A DNA stretch of 64,000 nt from contig CAWBYD010000007.1 of assembly GCA_963792915.1 (NCBI GenBank), forward strand, positions 682,001 to 746,000. Direction: 5' to 3'. The translations under genes and the position numbers were made by a program. A model generated the notes under the pieces. The model was not told the DNA's origin. It was given only the letters and a program-made list of their open reading frames with translations, and made no database searches. Source of the DNA: Solirubrobacter sp963792915 (GTDB taxonomy: Bacteria; Actinomycetota; Thermoleophilia; Solirubrobacterales; Solirubrobacteraceae). Of the stretch, positions 17,910 through 24,599 are shown piece after piece (the first letter of the stretch is position 1; each line of letters starts with the position of its first letter).

Positions 17910-18554
17910 ATGTCCTCGCCCTCACAGCGCAGCGTGAAGATCTCCGACAGCGAGCGCGGAGGGTGGTCCTCCGACCGTCCGCGCAAGCCTGGCGACGCCG
18001 AGCGCCCGCCGCGGCCGATCGACGTCAGCGTGCGCGGGCGTGTGCTGGCGCCGAGCGATCGCCTGCGCTACTCGCCCGGCAGCCTGCTGCTCGTGACCTG
18101 TGCCGACCGCGCGGTGCGCACGCGCTTCTGTGAGCGGGTGATCGAGGAGCAGAGCGCGCTGCTCTCGCTCGACAAGGTGCGCGCGCTGCTGGCCGGCAAG
18201 GTCCCCGCCGGCGAGGTCGAGTCCAAGGCCCAGGCATTGCTGGGCGCGGCGGCCGGCAAGCGCTTCGCGGCCGGGGCGACGGTCGTGATCCCGCTCGAGA
18301 GCTTCGACCCGGCCGAGCGCGAGCCCTACGTGCGCCTGGCCGCCGCGCACCGGCGCCCGCGCCACCTGATCCTGGTCGAGGTCGGCAAGGATGCCGTCGC
18401 CGAGCCGGATCGCGCGCCGCTTGCCGCGCTGCGGGTGGCGCTCGACGCGGGCGAGCTCGGCCAGGAGGGCTTCATGACCTCGCTGCGCATCGGCGGGCGC
18501 ACGATCGGCGAGCTCAAGCGGATCGTCTTCGCCCCGCCGCCCGCCGACGACTGA
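17910..18554 (+). CDS. AAA_33/polynucleotide-kinase-like protein without a P-loop
   Basis: 214 aa, cytoplasmic, no signal. After a charged N-terminal tail (about 45 residues) the fold runs like bacterial Pnkp/zeta-type kinases: a beta strand LLLVTCADRAVRTRFCERV where GxxGSGKST would be, then SLDKVRALLAGKV (usual SSDxLR), LLGAAAGKRFAAGATVVIPL (usual RLxxGxTVVVDATN), FDPAEREPYVRLAAAHRRPRH and HLILVEVGKDAVAE. The Walker A Gly-Lys-Ser is absent, so ATP binding in the normal way is unlikely. Lies 19 bp after the dehydrogenase gene on the same strand. Family placement is by motif order; function unknown. Confidence 0.7.
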   Translation: MSSPSQRSVKISDSERGGWSSDRPRKPGDAERPPRPIDVSVRGRVLAPSDRLRYSPGSLLLVTCADRAVRTRFCERVIEEQSALLSLDKVRALLAGKVPAGEVESKAQALLGAAAGKRFAAGATVVIPLESFDPAEREPYVRLAAAHRRPRHLILVEVGKDAVAEPDRAPLAALRVALDAGELGQEGFMTSLRIGGRTIGELKRIVFAPPPADD

Positions 18555-18682
18555 ACACCTGTTGAGGCTTCTGCACGCCGAATCGACGATCGGTCGGTGG
18601 ACTTCGGCTGGCCGTGCCGTCAGTCTTGCGCCAACGAGCCGGGCAATGGGTCTGCCCGGCTGATTCGTGCACGGAGGGTTGT

Positions 18683-21325
18683 ATGAGAATTGGGGCGAGA
18701 AGGCTCGCCGCCGGCGCATTTGCACTGGCCGCGCTGGCCATGGGCGCGCCGGCCGCGCACGCGGACGGCATCACGATCGGAGCTGACGGCGAGACGGCGC
18801 CGGTGTTCAGCTACCAGGACGCGATCCGCGAGCGCGTCTTCATCCCGGTCCCCGGCGTCGATCAGGACGGCAACGGGGTCGACGATCGCGTGGCGATCGA
18901 CATCGTCCGGCCGAAGGAGTCCGGCCCGTCGATGAAGGTTCCGGCCATCATCGACGACAGCCCGTACTACACGTCGATCGGGCGCGGCAACGAGACGCAG
19001 TTCATCCACACGACGCCCGCGGGCGTGCTCGACAAGTTCCCGCTCTTCTACGACAACTACTTCGTCCCGCGCGGCTACGCGATGATCCTCGCCCAGGCGA
19101 TCGGCACCGCGTTCTCGACCGGCTGCCCGCTCCACGGCGGCCCCGGTGACGTCGCGGGCTTCAAGGCGGTCGTCGACTGGATCGAGGGCCGCATCCCGGG
19201 CTACACCACGGTCAGCGGCACCACGCCGGTCGTCGCCGACTGGGCTAACGGCAAGAACGCCATGATCGGCAAGTCCTACGACGGGACGTTCGCCAACGGC
19301 GTCGCGTCGACCGGCGTGGACGGGCTGACCACGATCGTCCCGATCTCGGCGATCTCGAGCTGGTACGACTACTCCCGGATGGGTGGTATCCGCGAGAACA
19401 CCCACTATCCCGCGAGCCTGGACAACTCGATCACGTCCGACCAGAACGCCGCGACGCTGGGCGTGCTGCCGCCGGTCAACCACCGCACGGCCTGCGCGAC
19501 CGTGATCAGCGGGTTGAACAACGTCGACGGCGACACCGACGGTGACATCAACCAGTTCTGGGCCGACCGCAACTACCGGCCGAACGTCAACAAGGTCAAG
19601 GCGGCGGTCTTCGAGTCGCACGGCATCAACGACGACAACGTGCGCCCGAGCCAGTTCAGCGAGTGGTGGCAGGGCCTGTCGGCCAACAACGTGCCGCGCA
19701 AGCTGTGGCTGTCCGAAGAGGGTCACGTCGATCCGTTCGACTACCGTCGCGGCGCCTGGGTGGACACGCTGCACCGCTGGTTCGACTACTGGCTCCAGGG
19801 CGTGCAGAACGGCATCATGAGCGAGCCGCAGGTGGACATCGAGCAGCAGCCCGGCGACGTCTGGAAGACGTACGCGAGCTGGCCGATCCCCAACACGACG
19901 GACACCAGCATCTTCCTCTCCAGCCGCGGCGCGGGCCAGTCCGGCGCCCTCACCACCGCCTCGGGCGGTGCGACCGACACGCTTTCCTTCCAGGACCCGC
20001 CGACCGGCAACGTCCCGAACGAGACCACGGACATCAGCAACCCGAACACCGCGGTGGGCAGTCGCCTGGTCTTCCTGTCGCCGAAGCTCAAGACCGACGT
20101 GCACCTGTCGGGCACGCCGATGATCGACCTCCAGGCCTCGCTCTCGACGCCGCAGAGCAACCTCGCGGCGCTGATCGTCGACTACGGCGCCTACTCGAAG
20201 GTCGGCCGTGGCGGCTCGGACGGCGTGAGCAACACCACCACGCGCACCTGCTGGGGTGACAACAGCACCGATGCGAGCAACAACGTGCTCGACAGCGCGT
20301 GCTACCTCGAGGTGACCAAGCCGCTCCAGACCGGCACCACGTGGCGCGTCGTGCGCGGCATCCTGGACTCCTCGAACCGCAACTCGCTGATCTCGGGCCA
20401 GGCCACCCCGGTCGTCCCGGGCCAGATGACGGAGATCAAGTTCCCGACGTTCCCGACGGACTACACGTTCCCGGCCGGGCACCAGATCGGGATCATCCTC
20501 GTCGCCAACTACTCGCTCGGCGTGTCCGGGACGCGCGGCGCGGTCGTGACCGTCGACACGAAGAACTCCAAGGTGACGCTCCCGATCACGGACGCGGCGA
20601 GCACGGTCGATCCGTCCGGCGGGTTCGTCGCCGACACCACCGCTCCGGTGATCGCCGACAAGGCCACGGTTATCGTCAACTCGACCGACCCGACCGGCGC
20701 CACGGTCAACTACGACAAGCCGGTCGTGACCGACACGCAGGACCCGGCCCCGACGACGACCTGCACCCCGGCCGCCGGGACCAAGTTCGCCGTCGGCACG
20801 ACCACGGTCTCCTGCACGGCGACCGACGCGAACGGCAACTCGTCAGCGGCGAAGACGTTCAACGTCGTCGTCCAGTTCGTCAACCAGGCCAACGGCGACG
20901 TCGGCGGCACCGTCAACGCGACGCTGGGGCTGACGCTCGGCGTCCCGGCCACGTTCGCCCCGTTCATCCCAGGCGTCGGCAAGGACTACCTGGCGTCGAC
21001 CACCGCCACCGTGATCTCGTCCGCCGGCGACGCGACGCTCACCGTCGCGGACGCGAGCGCGAGCAACACCGGCCACCTGGTCAACGGCCCGTTCTCGCTC
21101 CCGTCGGCGCTGCAGGCGCAGGCGTCGAGCGCCCTGGGCACCGGCACGGCGTACGCCGCCGTCGGCGGCTCGTCCGCGCCGACGACGCTGCTGACCTACG
21201 GCGGTCCGGTGGCCAACGACATCGCGACGATCGGCTTCAAGCAGTCGATCGGCACCAACGACGCGCTGCGTACCGGCGCGTACAGCAAGACGTTGACGTT
21301 CACGCTGTCGACCACGACACCGTAA
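18683..21325 (+). CDS. Secreted CocE/NonD-family (X-Pro dipeptidyl-peptidase S15-like) hydrolase with HYR and shared C-terminal domain
   Basis: 880 aa, start ATG 18683 behind GGAGGG. Signal peptide MRIGARRLAAGAFALAALAM, cleavage near AHADG. Alpha/beta hydrolase 45-400 with nucleophile elbow MIGKSYDGTFANG and probable His in SEEGHVDPFDYR; PepX C-terminal jelly-roll about 440-640 (GTPMIDLQASLSTPQSNLAAL, RGILDSSNRNS); HYR domain about 650-732 (TDTQDPAPTTTC, GTTTVSCTATDANGNSS); residues 743-880 match the C-terminus of the 12911-14008 product. Likely an extracellular peptidase or acyl ester hydrolase. Followed by a strong terminator. Confidence 0.91.
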   Translation: MRIGARRLAAGAFALAALAMGAPAAHADGITIGADGETAPVFSYQDAIRERVFIPVPGVDQDGNGVDDRVAIDIVRPKESGPSMKVPAIIDDSPYYTSIGRGNETQFIHTTPAGVLDKFPLFYDNYFVPRGYAMILAQAIGTAFSTGCPLHGGPGDVAGFKAVVDWIEGRIPGYTTVSGTTPVVADWANGKNAMIGKSYDGTFANGVASTGVDGLTTIVPISAISSWYDYSRMGGIRENTHYPASLDNSITSDQNAATLGVLPPVNHRTACATVISGLNNVDGDTDGDINQFWADRNYRPNVNKVKAAVFESHGINDDNVRPSQFSEWWQGLSANNVPRKLWLSEEGHVDPFDYRRGAWVDTLHRWFDYWLQGVQNGIMSEPQVDIEQQPGDVWKTYASWPIPNTTDTSIFLSSRGAGQSGALTTASGGATDTLSFQDPPTGNVPNETTDISNPNTAVGSRLVFLSPKLKTDVHLSGTPMIDLQASLSTPQSNLAALIVDYGAYSKVGRGGSDGVSNTTTRTCWGDNSTDASNNVLDSACYLEVTKPLQTGTTWRVVRGILDSSNRNSLISGQATPVVPGQMTEIKFPTFPTDYTFPAGHQIGIILVANYSLGVSGTRGAVVTVDTKNSKVTLPITDAASTVDPSGGFVADTTAPVIADKATVIVNSTDPTGATVNYDKPVVTDTQDPAPTTTCTPAAGTKFAVGTTTVSCTATDANGNSSAAKTFNVVVQFVNQANGDVGGTVNATLGLTLGVPATFAPFIPGVGKDYLASTTATVISSAGDATLTVADASASNTGHLVNGPFSLPSALQAQASSALGTGTAYAAVGGSSAPTTLLTYGGPVANDIATIGFKQSIGTNDALRTGAYSKTLTFTLSTTTP

Positions 21326-21334
21326 GGACGCCGC

Positions 21335-21369
21335 GGGGGCGCCGGCTGGCTGTGTCAGCCGGCGCCCCC
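21335..21369 (+). terminator. Strong hairpin terminator after the CocE/NonD gene
   Basis: Perfect 14-bp stem GGGGGCGCCGGCTG (21335-21348) with CAGCCGGCGCCCCC (21356-21369), loop GCTGTGT, 9 bases after the stop, followed by GTCGTTT. Confidence 0.85.
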
Positions 21370-21390
21370 GTCGTTTCCGCGCCCCGCCCC

Positions 21391-21516
21391 CGGCGTGCTC
21401 GACGCCGCGGTCACCGCCGGCGCGCGGGTCGCCGCCCGGCGTGCTCGACGCCGCGGTCACCGCCGGCGCGCGGGTCGCCCCGGCGTTCTCGACGCCGCGG
21501 TCACCGCCGGCGCACG
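21391..21516. repeat. Three tandem ~45-bp repeats overlapping the 3' end of the phosphotransferase gene
   Basis: Units start at 21391, 21437 and 21481 (periods 46 and 44 bp); each begins CGGCGTGCTCGACGCCGCGG or a one-base variant and contains GCGGTCACCGC. The third unit runs 16 bp into the coding end of the minus-strand gene that stops at 21501. Lies between two convergent genes. Confidence 0.85.
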
Positions 21517-22487
21517 GTCGCGCCATCGTCGCTCAGACGCCGTGCCGCGCGGCGGTCGCCGTCGAGGCGCAGGTCGCCGGCGGCGCGCAGTGCGCGGGCG
21601 ATCCGCTGCTCCTCGCGGAACGCCTGGAGGCGGTGCGGATCGAGTGTTCCTGGGTACGGCAGCGCCTCCCCCAGGTCGACCTCGAGCACCGCGACGTCCC
21701 ATTCCGGCGCCCCGAGCGCGAGTCCGTCGAAGTCGACCAGCCCGAGCCGGTCGCCGTCGAGCAGCCACTGCGGCAGGTGCGGTGCGCCGTGGATCGGCAC
21801 CGGAACGACCGGCCTCGCCCGAGCGTGCAGCGCCGCGATGCGAGCCAGCCGCGCGTCCACGTCCTCGCGCAGCCCAGGGACCCGCCGCGCCAGTTCACGC
21901 GCGCGCTCGCGCGTGCGAGGCGTGGGGTCGAACCGCGCCTGCGGCCTCAGCCGCGAGCGGTGCAGCGCGGCGAGCGCCGCCCCGAGACGAACGATCGGGG
22001 TCTGACCCCTTTTGTTCGCCTCTCCCGCCACCGCCGCGAGCCACAGCGTGCGCGTCCGGGCGTCGTAGCGGCGCGGTTCGGCGACGGCGAAGCCGAACTC
22101 GGCGCGCGCCGCCCAGATGCTGCGCTGCATTTCGAGCAGCCGCGGACCGGCGTCGCCGGCCAGGACCTTCCCGTACTCGCCGGCACGTGCGACCGTGCAA
22201 CGCCGGCCGGGGTGGTAGCGGATCAGCCGGCCGCCCGCGGCGAGCTCCGCGGCGAGCCCGGGGAGCGCGGGGTCGGCGGCCAGCGGGCGCGTCGTGAGGC
22301 GCATCGCCCCGGGCGCACCGCGCGCCTCGACGCACACGTCGCCGAAGACGACGCGCGCGAACGCATCGCGGTCCGGGAAGAAGCGGCTGAAGCCGCGCGG
22401 CGCGGGCGGCAGCGCCGCCGCGGCGCGGAGGCGCTCGTCGTCGCTGAGCAGCTCGAGCTCGGCGCGGTAGCGGGCGAAGGCGGACAT
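21501..22487 (-). CDS. Aminoglycoside-phosphotransferase-like (APH/choline kinase fold) protein with altered catalytic loop
   Basis: 328 aa, start MSAFARYR at 22487 (upstream frame is low-complexity). Kinase-like fold: GRRCTVARAGEYGKVLA carries the likely ATP-site Lys, the catalytic loop reads PIHGAPHLPQWLLDGDRLGLVDFDG, and LGAPEWDVAVLEVDLGE follows. In the family the loop is HGDLHxxN; here the catalytic Asp is Ala and Asn is Gln, while the metal-binding DFD is kept. Activity is therefore doubtful. An imperfect REP-like palindrome (21988-22018) is read in frame as ANKRGQTPIVR, and the 3' end lies in tandem repeats. Substrate unknown. Confidence 0.78.
   Translation of the reverse strand: MSAFARYRAELELLSDDERLRAAAALPPAPRGFSRFFPDRDAFARVVFGDVCVEARGAPGAMRLTTRPLAADPALPGLAAELAAGGRLIRYHPGRRCTVARAGEYGKVLAGDAGPRLLEMQRSIWAARAEFGFAVAEPRRYDARTRTLWLAAVAGEANKRGQTPIVRLGAALAALHRSRLRPQARFDPTPRTRERARELARRVPGLREDVDARLARIAALHARARPVVPVPIHGAPHLPQWLLDGDRLGLVDFDGLALGAPEWDVAVLEVDLGEALPYPGTLDPHRLQAFREEQRIARALRAAGDLRLDGDRRAARRLSDDGATVRRR
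21988..22018. repeat. REP-like palindrome GGGGTCTGACCCC inside a coding sequence
   Basis: Core GGGGTC-T-GACCCC (21997-22009) flanked by a second inverted pair CGAAC (21988-21992) and GTTCG (22014-22018). The 31-bp element is in frame, adding about 10 residues to the phosphotransferase. From memory, GGGGTCTGACCCC/GGGGTCAGACCCC cores are dispersed in many genomes and often accompany REP-associated tyrosine transposases; none is present in this window. Confidence 0.65.
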
Positions 22488-22786
22488 CGTCTTGCAGACA
22501 CGGGCACGCCGGCGAGCGTCACGCCGGGGCCAAGCGGCGCGCAGGCCGGCGCGGCACGCAGCGCCGCGCGGCCGGCACGCCACCCGCCGCCGCGCGGCCG
22601 CCGCGGCGTGCGGCGCCGCGCGGCCGGAGCGCCATGCGGCGGCGGCGTATCACTCGCGCGGCTCCCGCGCTCATCCCGGTATGCGCACCCGCGAGTGGGG
22701 TTATCCACACCCCGGCAATGGCCCGACCCCCACCCTGCTTCGGGGTGCTTCCTCCGCTGTGGCGGCCGCCGCCCGAGCGTAATTTC
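22488..22786. other. Gene-free 299-bp spacer: low-complexity GC block plus one DnaA-box-like site
   Basis: 22500-22660 is built of short GCGCGGCCGGC- and CCGCCGCGCGG-type inverted pieces without a plausible gene. At 22701-22709 a perfect TTATCCACA (DnaA-box consensus) is framed by GGGG and CCCC. The rest should hold the divergent promoters of the phosphotransferase-like and PAP2 genes. Confidence 0.5.
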
Positions 22787-23578
22787 ATGTCCATGCTCGC
22801 CGCCTCCCAGACCCGCCCGACGAGCACGCTTCGTCTCCCCATCTCCACCCGGGCCCTGACGCAGATCGGCGTCTTCCTCCTCGCCTATCTCGTCTACACC
22901 GCAGCGCGTTTCGTCACAGTTGGCGATCTCCCCAGCGCGCAGGCTCACGCTCACTGGATCGTCGGCGTGGAGCGCTCATTCGGTGTCGACGTCGAAGCTC
23001 CCGTCCAGCACGCGCTGGACGGGAGCTCGTGGGTCATGTGGCTCCTCAACCACCTCTACCTGATCGCCCAGCTCGGCGTACTGCCGGGGGCGCTGATTCT
23101 GCTCTATCACCGATCGCAGGCCATCTACGTGCGCCTGCGCAACACGATCCTGGCGACCTGGCTGATCTCGGTCCCGGTCTACGCGCTGTTTCCTGTCGCC
23201 CCCCCGCGGCTGGCTCACATGGGCCTCGTGGACACGATCAGCTCGCAGACCGGGATCTCGCTGGACTCGAACTTCTCGACGCGGTTCTACAACGAACTGG
23301 CGGCGGTGCCGAGCCTGCACGTCGGGTTCGCCGTGGCGATCGGGATCGCCGTCGCGGCCTCGCTGCGCCAGCCGATCCTGAAGCTGCTCGCGCTGCTGTG
23401 GGGTCCCGCGATCGCGCTCGCCGTGGTCGCCACCGGCAACCACTTCGTGTTCGACATGGTCGCCGGCGTCGTCGCCAGCGCGGCGGGCTACGGCCTCGGC
23501 GCGATGGCCGCGCGCGTGCGCATCCACAGGTCGAGCAAGCCGGGCGCGACCCTGCGCCCGGCGTTCGCCGACGCCTGA
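22787..23578 (+). CDS. PAP2-superfamily membrane protein (Aur1/Ipt1-like)
   Basis: 263 aa, about six transmembrane helices. Start ATG 22787 (MSMLAASQTRPTS). The PAP2_3 motif set is present: VYALFPVAPPRL, AVPSLHVGFAVAIG with the catalytic His, and ATGNHFVFDMVAGVV with the second His and Asp. Such proteins hydrolyse or exchange phosphate head groups on polyprenyl or inositol lipids in the membrane. Its 3' end overlaps the convergent flippase-like gene by 91 bp. Confidence 0.9.
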   Translation: MSMLAASQTRPTSTLRLPISTRALTQIGVFLLAYLVYTAARFVTVGDLPSAQAHAHWIVGVERSFGVDVEAPVQHALDGSSWVMWLLNHLYLIAQLGVLPGALILLYHRSQAIYVRLRNTILATWLISVPVYALFPVAPPRLAHMGLVDTISSQTGISLDSNFSTRFYNELAAVPSLHVGFAVAIGIAVAASLRQPILKLLALLWGPAIALAVVATGNHFVFDMVAGVVASAAGYGLGAMAARVRIHRSSKPGATLRPAFADA

Positions 23579-24582
23579 GCCAACTCGCGCCAGGCCACGG
23601 TCCTGAGGCAGATCGTCAGCGCGACCGCCGTGCCGACGATCGTCAGGACCGTGCTCGTGCCGACGAAGAACGACGCGACGCGCGACGCCGACACGCTCGT
23701 GCCGGTGATCGGCGTGAAGGTGGCGGCGAGGATCGCCGCGCCCGCGCCGACCGAGGCGGGCCCGAACGGGACGAGCCGTCCGCTGCCCTGCGCGAACACG
23801 ACGAGCAGCACGGCCGCCGGCGTCGCCGGCAGGCCGAACGCGGTCAGGAAGCACGCGAGCGCGAGCAGCCGGAACGCCCGGCTGAGCAGCTGCCAGGGCA
23901 GCACCTCGCGCGCGTAGTAGCCCGGGCAGCGCAGGCACGCGCAACCGTGGCCCGCGCGCACGGCCGCAGCGCGCATCCGGGTGGCCCAGCCACGCCGCGC
24001 GCGCGGCTCGCCGCCGCGCCGCCGGACGACCCAGCCGCCGCGGCGCACCGCGAACACGCGCGCCGCCCAACCGCGCCACACCGCGAACGCGCGCCTCGCC
24101 CACCGCGCTCGCGCGTGCGGCCCCGCGCGATGTCGCCGCCGCACGGCCCAGACGAGCAACAGCGCGGCCGCCAGCGCCGCGCCGACGGCCGCCACGAGCG
24201 GCCACGACGCATCGACGTGCGGCCCGACGCCGAGCGCGACCGCCATCACCAGCAGCGCGACGCTGACCGTCAGCTCGCCGGCGCTCTCGGCCACCAGCGT
24301 GCCGGTCAGCAACGCGCCGGCGCCCGGCTCCAGCCCGCGGCGCAGCAGCGCGACGCGCACCGCGTCGCCGCCGCGCGCCGACACGACGCCGCCCGCACCC
24401 GCACCGGCCACCCAGGCCGCGACGGTGTCCCGCCGCCGCGGCGCCGCGCCCGCGCGGCGCACCGCGTTATGCCAGCCGCGACCGCGCGCGAGCTGGTTGG
24501 CCAGATGCAGCGCGACGCCCAGCGCAAGCCAACCGGCAGCGACCGACATCTGCCGATGGAGGGTACTCGGCCGCACCGGCAT
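23488..24582 (-). CDS. Lysylphosphatidylglycerol-synthase transmembrane-domain (YbhN/AglD flippase-like) protein
   Basis: 364 aa. Integral membrane protein of the LPG_synthase_TM/DUF318 family: WLALGVALHLANQLARGRGW, GVVSARGGDAVRVALLRR, GTLVAESAGELTVSVALL and the C-terminal FAQGSGRLVPFGPASVGAGA with several hydrophobic segments. Members are linked to lipid or glycolipid translocation. Odd: a central stretch (about residues 128-215) is Arg/Trp-rich and imperfectly repetitive (RAFAVWRGWAARVFAVRRGG), an insertion in the cytoplasmic loop. Alternative start ATG 24549. Convergent overlap of 91 bp with the PAP2 gene. Confidence 0.78.
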   Translation of the reverse strand: MPVRPSTLHRQMSVAAGWLALGVALHLANQLARGRGWHNAVRRAGAAPRRRDTVAAWVAGAGAGGVVSARGGDAVRVALLRRGLEPGAGALLTGTLVAESAGELTVSVALLVMAVALGVGPHVDASWPLVAAVGAALAAALLLVWAVRRRHRAGPHARARWARRAFAVWRGWAARVFAVRRGGWVVRRRGGEPRARRGWATRMRAAAVRAGHGCACLRCPGYYAREVLPWQLLSRAFRLLALACFLTAFGLPATPAAVLLVVFAQGSGRLVPFGPASVGAGAAILAATFTPITGTSVSASRVASFFVGTSTVLTIVGTAVALTICLRTVAWRELAQASANAGRRVAPGLLDLWMRTRAAIAPRP

Positions 24583-24599
24583 TCAGCGCCATTTGCCGC

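Noticed and set aside
21395..21530. Possible short protein from the tandem repeats (LDAAVTAGAR units)
   Set aside because: The repeats keep an open frame only because of composition; periods of 46 and 44 bp are not multiples of three, so the unit is not translated in register.
22701..22709. Perfect DnaA box TTATCCACA, possible replication origin
   Set aside because: Only one box, with no dnaA, dnaN, gyrB or AT-rich unwinding region nearby. Listed only as content of the spacer.
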